Both the position numbers and the translations under genes were made by a program. Shown here one piece after another: positions 7,208 to 14,214 of a stretch of DNA of 40,780 nt. This DNA comes from Salinimicrobium nanhaiense (GTDB lineage: Bacteria; Bacteroidota; Bacteroidia; Flavobacteriales; Flavobacteriaceae). Positions within the stretch are counted from its first letter, which is position 1; each line of letters begins with the position of its first letter. The DNA is taken from contig JAAVJQ010000021.1 of NCBI GenBank assembly GCA_012038135.1, positions 1-40,780 of the forward strand, read 5' to 3'. The notes under the pieces are model-generated. The model searched no databases, was not told the DNA's origin, and worked only from the letters and a program-made list of their open reading frames with translations.

Positions 7208-7626
7208 ACCATAGCGCCTGACTTACATAAACTGGTTAAAAAAGATAATTTTCAATTCAATTTTTAGAAATAAGGCACAAACAATTACTCAGCCGTAAAA
7301 ACTGATTTTTTTACTCTTGCTCGCGAAATTTGAAACTTAAAAAATTAATTGAGGAAGCGAGATAAAGAAGAACAAATAACCTCACTCAGCTGCAATAATT
7401 TTATCACTCTTACGTGGAAACTTAAAAAGAAAATCAAGAGATTAAAAGATAAATATTGGAAGCGAGATTAATTCCTGATTTTCACTCTGCCGGAAAAGAA
7501 ATTTATCACTCTTGCGGATAAAAAATTAGAACAAAAAAGATTAATGGTAACTCAAATTAGAAACCAAGCAGACGTAAAATAGGAACGGCTAATCTTTGGT
7601 GCTCACTCGGCTGCGGCGCAACGGAT
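7208..7626 (+). other. Non-coding cassette, hairpin-repeat family 3 (copy 2)
   Basis: No gene is supported. It shares with 4642-5059 the opening GTTGTCAACCATAGCGCC, the closing block of GCTCACTCGGCTG, GGCGC and AACGGATTGACAAC, and repeated CACTC(A/T)GC(C/T)G ... TTTTATCACTCTTGCG(G/T) units about 100 bp apart, though more diverged internally. Conserved ends with a drifting repetitive middle suggest that the ends or the folded structure matter rather than a protein. Confidence 0.68.
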
Positions 7627-7755
7627 TGACAACAACGGTTAACACAAATGCGGCAGACCAGTCAAAAATGGCATTTTTGAGTACCTTTAAAAATAGTAAT
7701 TAAAAGATCAATTTCGATCCCCTACTCCGCACTTGCGTTAACCGGGACGTTGTGC
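7627..7755 (+). other. attC-like site 13, class B
   Basis: R'' is TGACAAC (7627-7633) and R' is GTTGTGC (7749-7755). The loop palindrome is CAAAAATGGCATTTTTG (7663-7679). Confidence 0.87.
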
Positions 7756-7768
7756 CCAATACCAAAAA

Positions 7769-8365
7769 ATGAAGCGAATTAAAATCATTTACCTGATCCT
7801 ACTGACAGCTCTAAACGTGGGTTGCCAAAGAGGATCGGACTCAAAAGATTTCTACTCAGAGAATTCTGATAGTTTAAAGTTAGACCTTTTAAAAAAAGCA
7901 TTACTGGATCAAAAAGAACCTCCAACTCTACCTTTCCATAACGTGCTAATATCAGATTTTTATAAAATTCCCAACTTTGATAATCAGATTCCCATTAATG
8001 ACGAGTGGAAAGAAGTTAGTAGGATAGAATATTTATCTTACCATCTCAATGAAAAAGATACATTGTTTTTGAGGAGACAGATGAATGATAAAACCAACCA
8101 TTTAGCTCGGCTTTCTGATGAAGGTTTCAGAATTTTTCCCACCAAAAAACATTTAAAGGATGGAATTTCTCTTGATTCTATTGATAAAATCATCGAACAA
8201 AAATCTGGACAGGCAGATTATATAATGGTTGGAAAGCCAATATTCAGCAAAGATTTGAATAAATTATATCTCCAAATAGCTGGTCCTAACTATGGTGACG
8301 GATATATTTTTACTAAAGTAAAGGATAGCATTAAAAGATTCAATATTGAGAATTGGATGGAATAA
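7769..8365 (+). CDS. Cassette-borne lipoprotein of unknown function
   Basis: The 198-residue product starts 20 nt past the attC R'. A signal with lipobox ALNVGC gives acceptor C19. The mature part is hydrophilic with several aromatic-rich strands, and its C-terminus (DYIMVGKPIFSKDLNKLYLQIAG, then GPNYGDGYIF) resembles the C-terminal part of the lipoprotein at 2817-3410 (SISKPIFNENFTVAYVQIGN, then TCGDLCGGG), hinting at a shared fold in which an IF-(S/N)-(K/E)-(D/N) turn precedes a strand. No named family is recognised. The cassette ends GTTGTGCCCA and TGGGCACAAC are complementary. Confidence 0.7.
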   Translation: MKRIKIIYLILLTALNVGCQRGSDSKDFYSENSDSLKLDLLKKALLDQKEPPTLPFHNVLISDFYKIPNFDNQIPINDEWKEVSRIEYLSYHLNEKDTLFLRRQMNDKTNHLARLSDEGFRIFPTKKHLKDGISLDSIDKIIEQKSGQADYIMVGKPIFSKDLNKLYLQIAGPNYGDGYIFTKVKDSIKRFNIENWME

Positions 8366-8372
8366 GTACTGG

Positions 8373-8503
8373 GCACAACAACATATAAAAACAATGCTTA
8401 AATCAGTCTCAAATCGAAAGTTGGCGCTCACTTGCAACGCCTGATTGTCCTGCGGACAATCAAGCTCGCCATCGCCGCACTGTTTTTATACGAGACGTTG
8501 TAC
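8373..8503 (+). other. attC-like site 14, class A
   Basis: R'' is GCACAAC (8373-8379) and R' is GTTGTAC (8497-8503). GATTGTCC/GGACAATC hairpin. Confidence 0.87.
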
Positions 8504-8525
8504 AATATTAAAACTAAAATACTTT

Positions 8526-9821
8526 ATGAGAGTCACTTTATTAGCAATGCTTTCGATTCTGACACTTCAACTCAATGCTCAAACTTCCAAAACAGTTAGC
8601 TGGATTAATGAAAACTCCATAAAAATTGAAGACGCGGATCCTGACACCGATCTCATAATTTTTGATAACAATATTCCTAAAGAATTTGCTGATGCCAAGA
8701 TTTTTGGATTTGGAGAAGCTTCACATCACGGGAAAGAATATTTTGACATAAAAGCTAAATTTTTTAAGTATTTAGTAGAAAATCAAGATGTAAAGGTTTT
8801 TATAATGGAAGAATTCTATGCTGCAGAATCTGGTATTAATGAATGGATAAGCGGTGGGGAGGGAGATGTTGAAACTATTACCAATAACTTTAATATGATG
8901 CCTTGGAAAACCAAAGAGGTTGTGAACTTATTGGAATGGATGAGAGAATATAATATATCAAAGCCAAATGAAAATCAAATCCGTTTCTATGGAATGGATA
9001 TTCAGTTTGCACAAGGAATTAATATGGAGATTCGGGACTTTATATCCAAGCACCAAATACCTGTAAATGAAGAACTTCTTTCAATATTAGATATCGCTGC
9101 CAATAAAAAAATTGAATACAATAAATCAACAGACTGGGCGGATGTTCAAATTCCAAAACTAAAAGAAATTGAACGAATAATATCAGGCTACCAAAAAGAA
9201 AATAAGATAGACAAACAACAAGAGTTTGATTCAATAATTAGAGCTCTGAACTATTTAATTAATTATACATACTACGTTCAACATTCTAAGAGTGAAGTAA
9301 GAGATCTAAAAATGTTTGAAAATGTAAAATGGATTATTGAAAATAAAGCAAGAAATGGTAAGGCTTTTATTTGGGCTCATAATGAACATATAAATAACAA
9401 AGAATTTCTGTCATATGGTAGCGGTCAAATCAATTTAGGTGGACATTTAAAGAAATATTATAAAAGTGATTATTATAGTGTAGGTTTTGATTTTGGAATA
9501 GGAGAGCTGAGAGGCTTTGTTGTTAATAAGAACAAACCCAATTATTGGGAAATTTACCAAATTGATAAACCCTTTCGTAAAACGTATGCGAAAACACTTT
9601 TTGAAGCAGAAGATGACATTTACTTTATTGATATGGCTAATGCTTTAAAAAATGAACCTACAGCTTTCTTTAGCAAAAAGAATAAACAAATAGGGTTAGG
9701 TGCTCCAGGGTATAATCCTAAAAAATATTATCTGATAAATAAAAAGTATTCTGAAATGTTTGATGGATTGATTTTTATAAAAATGATTTCAGTTCCCGAT
9801 TATAATCTTAAAAAAGGATAG
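8526..9821 (+). CDS. Erythromycin esterase family protein, exported
   Basis: The ATG at 8526 is preferred over the in-frame codon inside the attC because it lies 29 nt past R' and yields a clear signal peptide (MRVTLLAMLSILTLQLNAQ). The remaining 410 or so residues match the erythromycin esterase fold: GFGEASHHG at 61-69 (the family GExSHG motif with its catalytic histidine), IMEEFYAAESG near 94-103 (acidic residue of the active site), RFYGMDIQ, and a distal WAHNEHI motif. Family members include EreA/EreB macrolide esterases and erythromycin-unrelated succinoglycan-type hydrolases, so the substrate is not certain; many environmental members do not act on macrolides. A signal peptide is unlike cytosolic EreA. 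The cassette ends GTTGTACAAT and ATTGTACAAC are complementary. EreA is itself a known integron cassette gene, which makes this setting notable. Confidence 0.85.
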   Translation: MRVTLLAMLSILTLQLNAQTSKTVSWINENSIKIEDADPDTDLIIFDNNIPKEFADAKIFGFGEASHHGKEYFDIKAKFFKYLVENQDVKVFIMEEFYAAESGINEWISGGEGDVETITNNFNMMPWKTKEVVNLLEWMREYNISKPNENQIRFYGMDIQFAQGINMEIRDFISKHQIPVNEELLSILDIAANKKIEYNKSTDWADVQIPKLKEIERIISGYQKENKIDKQQEFDSIIRALNYLINYTYYVQHSKSEVRDLKMFENVKWIIENKARNGKAFIWAHNEHINNKEFLSYGSGQINLGGHLKKYYKSDYYSVGFDFGIGELRGFVVNKNKPNYWEIYQIDKPFRKTYAKTLFEAEDDIYFIDMANALKNEPTAFFSKKNKQIGLGAPGYNPKKYYLINKKYSEMFDGLIFIKMISVPDYNLKKG

Positions 9822-9829
9822 AAAACATT

Positions 9830-9958
9830 GTACAACAACATATAAAAACAATGCTTAAGTCTGTCGCAAATCGAAGTTCCGTGCTCGCTTGCTCAGCGGA
9901 TTGTCCTGCGGACAATCACGCTCGCCAGCTCGCACAGTTTTTATACGGGACGTTGTGT
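9830..9958 (+). other. attC-like site 15, class A
   Basis: R'' is GTACAAC (9830-9836) and R' is GTTGTGT (9952-9958; the fifth base departs from GTTRRRY). GATTGTCC/GGACAATC hairpin. Confidence 0.85.
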
Positions 9959-10007
9959 ATAATCTCAAAAACCTCAATTAATTAATAAATAAATCAAGTA
10001 TAACATT

Positions 10008-10139
10008 ATGGAAAACTTAATTTTCACCGGACTATTCTTAGTAATTATATATCAAATTTACTCAACTCATAAAAATGTAAATAAGCTCGTAAACGAGATT
10101 GATGAATTAAAAAGTAAAATAGACCGATTACAAAAATAG
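10008..10139 (+). CDS. Small membrane peptide with coiled-coil tail (43 aa)
   Basis: This short ORF encodes an N-terminal transmembrane segment (LIFTGLFLVIIYQIY, residues 4-18) followed by an amphipathic heptad-like tail (VNKLVNEIDELKSKIDRLQK), a form often seen in small anchors or phage-like proteins. It is the only plausible gene between attC 15 and the intron remnant. The start at 10008 is 50 nt past R'. The start of this cassette (GTTGTGTAT) does not match its end (GTTGCCAAC), so the 3' part of the original cassette has been replaced. Expression is unproven. Confidence 0.5.
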   Translation: MENLIFTGLFLVIIYQIYSTHKNVNKLVNEIDELKSKIDRLQK

Positions 10140-10173
10140 CCGATTCAGTTACTTTCCTTTTAAATAAAGAGTG

Positions 10174-10588
10174 CAGTAAATCAGGTTACACCCGTTAAGC
10201 TTTGTCCTGCAAGACCGCCCATCCCTCAGTTTTGACCATACTAAAGTTGTTTACGACACTTCTACAAGGGTTCACTCGCATCTCGTTCAGCTTCTTTACT
10301 CCCACCATAGCTCGCTCCTCACAATACAACTGCGGTAGTGCCTTTGACCTTATCGCTCAAGACCAACCCTTGAAAGGCAAGCCCCATAAGGCGGTTTGAC
10401 TGATATGCCTGTACATCCCAGCCGAGAGACCAATCCTCATTAATGTTTCTTTACGTGAGACCTCTTGACTTTCTTTGTCAAGCTCGTTCCTGAAAAAAAA
10501 ATGAGCCTCTCATCTCAATTATAGTTATGCTGTTCATTTTTCAAAGAACTTAAACTTATATTGTATCCCTGAACAGCGCAGGACACAC
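10174..10588 (-). mobile_element. Group II intron 5' remnant
   Basis: This 415-bp stretch is almost identical to 13261-13674, the 5' part of the complete intron. Read on the minus strand it begins GTGTGTCC at 10588, matching the GUGYG intron 5' consensus, and continues through the domain I region until homology stops at 10174 beside unrelated cassette sequence. The reverse transcriptase and domains V-VI are absent. The intron start is 16-17 nt beyond the class A hairpin of attC 16 on its bottom strand. The short open frame at 10202-10399 on the plus strand is antisense to structural RNA and is not a gene. Confidence 0.85.
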
Positions 10589-10595
10589 AGCCTGT

Positions 10596-10725
10596 TGCCA
10601 ACAATGTATAAAAACAATGCTATCTTAGTTCCGAATCGAAAGTCTGTGTGTACTTGCTGTGTCTGATTTTCTGCGGAAAATCAACGCTGGCAATCGCCGC
10701 ACTGTTTTTATACGAGACGTTGTAC
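10596..10725 (+). other. attC-like site 16, class A (variant hairpin)
   Basis: R'' is TGCCAAC (10596-10602) and R' is GTTGTAC (10719-10725). The central hairpin is GATTTTC-TGC-GGAAAATC, with one C lost from the left strand. Confidence 0.83.
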
Positions 10726-10754
10726 ACAATATTAAAAACAAAATAGCATCTACA

Positions 10755-11282
10755 TTGAAAAACATCTTTCTTGTTTTATTTGCAGCACTCAGTTTTACTG
10801 CCTGTAAAACCTCTTCAAAAAACGAGGTCGAATATACCCGAGAACGGACTGAAATTCAACATCAAAATGTCCGATTTCCCGAACCTGTAGGTTTTGTAAA
10901 TGATTTTGATGGCATTTTCACACCTGATCAAGAGAAAGATCTGGAAGATCGTCTGCGCGAGTACGAGCAGCAAACGTCAAATCATATTGCTGTAGTTACT
11001 GTTAACTCTATTGAACCGTACAGCGAAATACAATGGTATGCAACTGATCTTGCCAATTATTGGAGAGTAGGAAAAAAGGAAAAGGATAACGGACTTTTGA
11101 TAGTACTAAATAATAATGAAAGGGAGATCTGGATATCTACTGGACTTGGAACTGAGAAAATTATAACGGACAAATTTTTAAAAAACACTATTGATTCTAC
11201 AATTATTCCTGAGTTCAGAAACGGGGATTATCACAATGGAATTGCTAAGGGAGTAGAAGAAATCATTGGGAAGTGGAAATAA
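10755..11282 (+). CDS. TPM-domain lipoprotein
   Basis: A TTG at 10755 gives the best start: MKNIFLVLFAALSFTAC, a lipoprotein signal with acceptor C17; the codons upstream are attC. The 175-residue product has a TPM (TLP18.3/Psb32/MOLO-1) domain from about residue 45 to the end: PVGFVNDFDGIFTPDQEKDLEDRL, SNHIAVVTVNSIEPY, DLANYWRVGKKEKDNGLLIVL, IWISTGLGTEKIITDKF and a DYHNGIAKGVEEII tail. All main TPM blocks are present. TPM proteins act outside the cytoplasm, some as acid phosphatases or in photosystem repair; in bacteroidetes the role is undefined. The domain usually carries a C-terminal TM and Gly-rich tail that is missing here. The cassette ends GTTGTACACA and TGTGTACAAC are complementary. 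Confidence 0.8.
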   Translation: MKNIFLVLFAALSFTACKTSSKNEVEYTRERTEIQHQNVRFPEPVGFVNDFDGIFTPDQEKDLEDRLREYEQQTSNHIAVVTVNSIEPYSEIQWYATDLANYWRVGKKEKDNGLLIVLNNNEREIWISTGLGTEKIITDKFLKNTIDSTIIPEFRNGDYHNGIAKGVEEIIGKWK

Positions 11283-11288
11283 TACTGT

Positions 11289-11417
11289 GTACAACACTGT
11301 ATAAAAACAATGCTAAAACCTGTCTCGAACCGAAACTATGTGCTCACTTGCTTAGCTGATTGTCCTGCGGACAATCAAGCTTGACAGCAAGCACTGTTTT
11401 TATACGGGACGTTGTAA
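11289..11417 (+). other. attC-like site 17, class A
   Basis: R'' is GTACAAC (11289-11295) and R' is GTTGTAA (11411-11417). GATTGTCC/GGACAATC hairpin; the right arm is AAGCTTGACAGCAAGC. Confidence 0.86.
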
Positions 11418-11671
11418 CACACTTGAAAAACCAAGGCCTGTTCTTTTTTGCCATTTTTGAGAGGTAAGGTTCGCCTTAATTCCAATCGTAGTTTTTGATT
11501 CGAAAAGTCGATTCATATAGGCCATTTTTAGGACCTTCATTGGGCAAAGGTTCTGGTCAATCACGACGGCTGATTTTACTCAGACGCAGGGGCAATGGCC
11601 AGGTCTAACAGGATCTTCCGGTAAAAATGACTATTAACTCATAGCTGGAATGGTCATAGCGGATTAAAAAA
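11418..11671 (+). other. Cassette remnant without gene, 3' exon of the group II intron
   Basis: I see no ORF of interest in these 254 bp. They hold GCCATTTTTGAGAGGTAAGG (from 11440), a motif shared with the non-coding cassettes, and a second GGCCATTTTTAGGACC. They end in an A-run (11666-11671) that is the start of the 3' exon (TTTTTT on the minus strand). Confidence 0.5.
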
Positions 11672-11713
11672 GTCGAGTAGGTAAAGGGGAATCTCACCCC
11701 TAAACCTCTCACA

Positions 11714-11747
11714 GAACCGTGCGTGATGCTCTCACATCATACGGCTC
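11714..11747 (-). ncRNA. Group II intron domain V (catalytic hairpin)
   Basis: A 34-nt hairpin on the minus strand: GAGCCGTATGATG, a GAGA-type loop region and CATCACGCACGGTTC. This is the standard domain V shape (AGC or CGC triad, GNRA-like loop). An almost identical copy with two or three changes lies at 15114-15147. Confidence 0.85.
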
Positions 11748-11759
11748 TTCTTAACAAGT

Positions 11760-13019
11760 CTAAGGCTTAAAGCCATATTGCCAATGCACAAAAAGGTTTG
11801 GATAATGCTTTGCAGTTTCCTGTAACCATTTGTAGGCAAAGAACCAATGCTTTCGCCTGAACCTCCGATATTTATTGCGTACCCATTTTGCCAGTCGTTT
11901 GTTCAGAAATCGGAACACGTAATGTAGTTCACTCATCCGCACCTTGCCATAATAATGAATCCAGCCCCGTAGTTTGTCTGCTATAATGGCTGCCAAATCG
12001 GGCAGCCGCAGGTGTACCATACGGTGGAGTTTCATCTTGAACAAAGTTTGGGTGATGCGCTTCTGTCTCTTGCGACTGATGGACGGGGTAAAACCCAAAT
12101 GAAAGTTTCCAAAGTAGCCTTTGACCATTCTTGGTTTGAATGTGAAGCCTAAGAAATCAAAGGTCACATACTGCACATTAAATGGCGGGTGCTTCTTTTG
12201 GTTGCGCTTGCAATACACGATATTGCTCTTGCCGTCTTTTATTTGAAGTTTACACTCCTTAAATCGGGCTTTTATCGCTTCCAATGTCCGCAGGGCTTGT
12301 TTGAAGTTTTGGCAATGGATGATGATATCATCGGCATACCTCTCAAACTTTACTTCGGGGTGGTACTTCTCTATCCACTTATCAAAAACAACGTGCAGAA
12401 AGATATTTGCCAGTAACGGACTTATCACTCCTCCCTGCGGTGTACCTTTGGTTCGTTTCTGAATTGTACCATCCTTCTTTTGGATGGGGGCTTCCAACCA
12501 GCGTTTTACGTACAGATGGATGTGCTTCTTATCTGTAAAATGACTTAAAGCTTTCATCATTAACTCATGATCTATTTCATCAAAGAAACTTTTGATGTCC
12601 AAATCTATCGCCCAGTCCAATTTCATGCAGTTTTCCCTGCATTGCCTGATAGCCTGGTGCGCTGATTTCTTAGGTCTATAGCCAAACGAACTTGCACTGA
12701 AGTGCTTGTCCACCTTAGCTTCCAGTTCTTCCCTGATGACCATTTGAGCCGTACGATCTTGTACCGTTGGTATGCCCAACTTTCTTACCCTATTTTCATC
12801 TTTGGGTATTTCTACTTCGCGTACAGGCAGGGGAAAGTAACTTCCACTGGCCAAACGGTTCCATACCGGATACAGATACTTCCTCGTTTGTGAGGATACG
12901 GCTTCTATGGATAGTTTATCCACTCCGGCTGCTCCTCTATTACTTTTCACCTTTTTGAAGGCTTCCCATACCTGTCGCTTTTCTATCGGTTGCGACTTTT
13001 GTTTCTCCTCGAAAATCAT
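11760..13019 (-). CDS. ltrA: Group II intron reverse transcriptase/maturase
   Basis: The 419-residue protein is encoded in domain IV of the intron. RT blocks: RGAAGVDKLSIE (29-39), an RT1 block PVREVEIPKDENRVRKLGIPTVQDR (65-89), SFGYRPKKSAHQAI (111-124), DLDIKSFFDEIDH (139-151), GTPQGGVISPLLANIFLH (192-209) and the catalytic YADD at 228-231. A maturase/thumb region follows (FLGFTFKPR, KLRGWIHYYGKV, NKYRRFRRKHWFFAYKWL), and the protein stops at LFVHWQYGFKP without the HNH endonuclease domain. It binds the intron RNA to assist splicing and copies it into DNA at new sites. A degraded C-terminal copy lies at 15160-15469. The label ltrA is the generic name for this family. Confidence 0.9.
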   Translation of the reverse strand: MIFEEKQKSQPIEKRQVWEAFKKVKSNRGAAGVDKLSIEAVSSQTRKYLYPVWNRLASGSYFPLPVREVEIPKDENRVRKLGIPTVQDRTAQMVIREELEAKVDKHFSASSFGYRPKKSAHQAIRQCRENCMKLDWAIDLDIKSFFDEIDHELMMKALSHFTDKKHIHLYVKRWLEAPIQKKDGTIQKRTKGTPQGGVISPLLANIFLHVVFDKWIEKYHPEVKFERYADDIIIHCQNFKQALRTLEAIKARFKECKLQIKDGKSNIVYCKRNQKKHPPFNVQYVTFDFLGFTFKPRMVKGYFGNFHLGFTPSISRKRQKRITQTLFKMKLHRMVHLRLPDLAAIIADKLRGWIHYYGKVRMSELHYVFRFLNKRLAKWVRNKYRRFRRKHWFFAYKWLQETAKHYPNLFVHWQYGFKP

Positions 13020-13674
13020 CCTAAATTTTCATTTAGTTGTAATACAATTTAAAACCGTTAAGTCTGCCCCTTCGCTCCTTTCCCCTTTCAGGGAACATCT
13101 TCACTACTACGGGCAAATCCGCCACCAATCTATAGTATCGTTACTTTCTGCCTTGCCCTTCGGGGTTATGGCATTTTCACACTACAGATTGGCTTCTCCT
13201 GTTCCGTAATTGAGCCGTCTAGTAAAGCTCCTGCCCTCTTTATGCCGATGGTCGCTTAACCAGTAAATCAGGTTACACCCGTTAAGCTTTGTCCTGTAAG
13301 ACCGCCCATCCCTCAGTTTTGACCATACTAAAGTTGTTTACGACACTTCTACAAGGGTTCACTCACATCTCGTTCAGCTTCTTTACTCCCACCATAGCTC
13401 GCTACTCACAATACAACTGCGGTAGTGCCTTTGACCTTATCGCTCAAGACCAACCCGTGAAAGGCAAGCCCCATAAGGCGGTTTGACTGATATGCCTGTA
13501 CATCCCAGCCGAGAGACCAATCCTCATTAATGTTTCTTTACGTGAGACCTCCTGACTTTCTTTGTCAAGCTCGTTCCTGAAAAAAAAATGAGCCTCTCAT
13601 CTCAATTACAGTTATGCTGTTAATTTTCAAAGAACTTAATCTTATATTGTATCCCTGAACAGCGCAGGACACAC
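13020..13674 (-). ncRNA. Group II intron 5' ribozyme domains
   Basis: The 655 bp between the intron 5' end and the RT start hold the domain I-III and IV-5' RNA. There is no gene here; the plus-strand frames at 12907-13209 and 13289-13486 are antisense to RNA or RT. The first 414 bp are repeated at 10174-10588. I have not folded it. Confidence 0.75.
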
Positions 13675-13680
13675 AACGTG

Positions 13681-13813
13681 AGGTAACACTGTATAAAAAC
13701 AATGCTTAAATTAGTCTCGAATCGAAGCGTCAGCGCTTGCTTGCTGCGTCTGATTTTCCTGCGGAAAATCATCGCTGGCAATCGCCGCACTGTTTTTATA
13801 CGGGACGTTGTGA
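13681..13813 (+). other. attC-like site 18, class A (variant hairpin)
   Basis: R'' is AGGTAAC (13681-13687) and R' is GTTGTGA (13807-13813). Hairpin GATTTTCC/GGAAAATC. R'' does not match the R' at 11411 that begins this cassette, so the cassette is a hybrid. Confidence 0.84.
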
Positions 13814-14058
13814 GCCATTTAAAGCGGATCGCAATCGGCAAATTTTTGGTTTTTTGCTGCTGCTGGTGTCGAAGGATGAAAAAAAAGCTACGTGTTAGAA
13901 TCATCACTCAGCCGCAAGTGGCGCTTTTTTTTGGGTAAATTTGGAAATTATGGCTTGCGAATAAGCGGATTGGCGGACAGAGTTGATTACGAAAAGACCT
14001 GTCAAAAATGCCATTTTTGAGACCCTTTGCGACGGACCATTTAAAAGAAAAAACGGAC
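13814..14058 (+). other. Non-coding cassette
   Basis: I see no gene in these 245 bp. The cassette has GTTGTGAG and CTCACAAC ends, the palindrome CAAAAATGCCATTTTTG at 14003-14019 followed by GAGACCCTTTGCGACGG, and a stem GCCGCAAGTGGCG near 13911-13923. This motif content resembles the hairpin-repeat cassettes but without obvious tandem copies. Confidence 0.6.
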
Positions 14059-14190
14059 TCACAACAACATATAAAAACAATGCGGGAGCCTGTGTCGAAT
14101 CGAAAGTTTGTGTGTACTTGCTGCGTCTGATTTTCCTGCGGAAAATCAACGCTGGCAATCGCCGCACTGTTTTTATACGAGACGTTGGCA
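14059..14190 (+). other. attC-like site 19, class A (variant hairpin)
   Basis: R'' is TCACAAC (14059-14065) and R' is GTTGGCA (14184-14190). Hairpin GATTTTCC/GGAAAATC. Confidence 0.86.
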
Positions 14191-14214
14191 GCAATGCAAA
14201 AAAAATAAACAACT

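Larger units (their letters stand above)
11672..13674 (-). mobile_element. Complete group II intron (attC-associated, IIC-like)
   Basis: The intron is about 2.0 kb, minus strand. The 5' end is GTGTGTCC at 13674, matching GUGYG, and the 3' end is CTACTCGAC at 11672, matching the AY consensus. Order: 5' ribozyme domains (13674-13020), RT/maturase ORF (13019-11760), domain V (11747-11714) and domain VI (about 11713-11672). The ORF lacks a C-terminal HNH endonuclease, usual in class IIC. The 5' exon is the bottom strand of attC 18, with the hairpin ending 15-17 nt before the splice junction, and the 3' exon is T-rich. Group IIC introns insert behind terminator-like hairpins and the C-attC subclass uses attC hairpins. 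Whether it still splices is untested; no frameshift is seen. Confidence 0.85.

Noticed and set aside
10202..10399. 65-aa ORF repeated at 13289-13486
   Set aside because: It is antisense to the intron 5' ribozyme domains; the conservation comes from the RNA.
11760..13019. Retron or diversity-generating retroelement RT
   Set aside because: The RT sits inside a ribozyme with clear domain V/VI and GUGUG start, and has the maturase region; no template/variable repeat pair or msr/msd.
12907..13209. Plus-strand ORF over the intron RT start
   Set aside because: Antisense to the RT and ribozyme; no independent support.
550..14190. CRISPR array
   Set aside because: Repeats are 130 bp, palindromic and imperfect, with gene-sized and irregular spacers. 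No cas gene; attC structure explains them.
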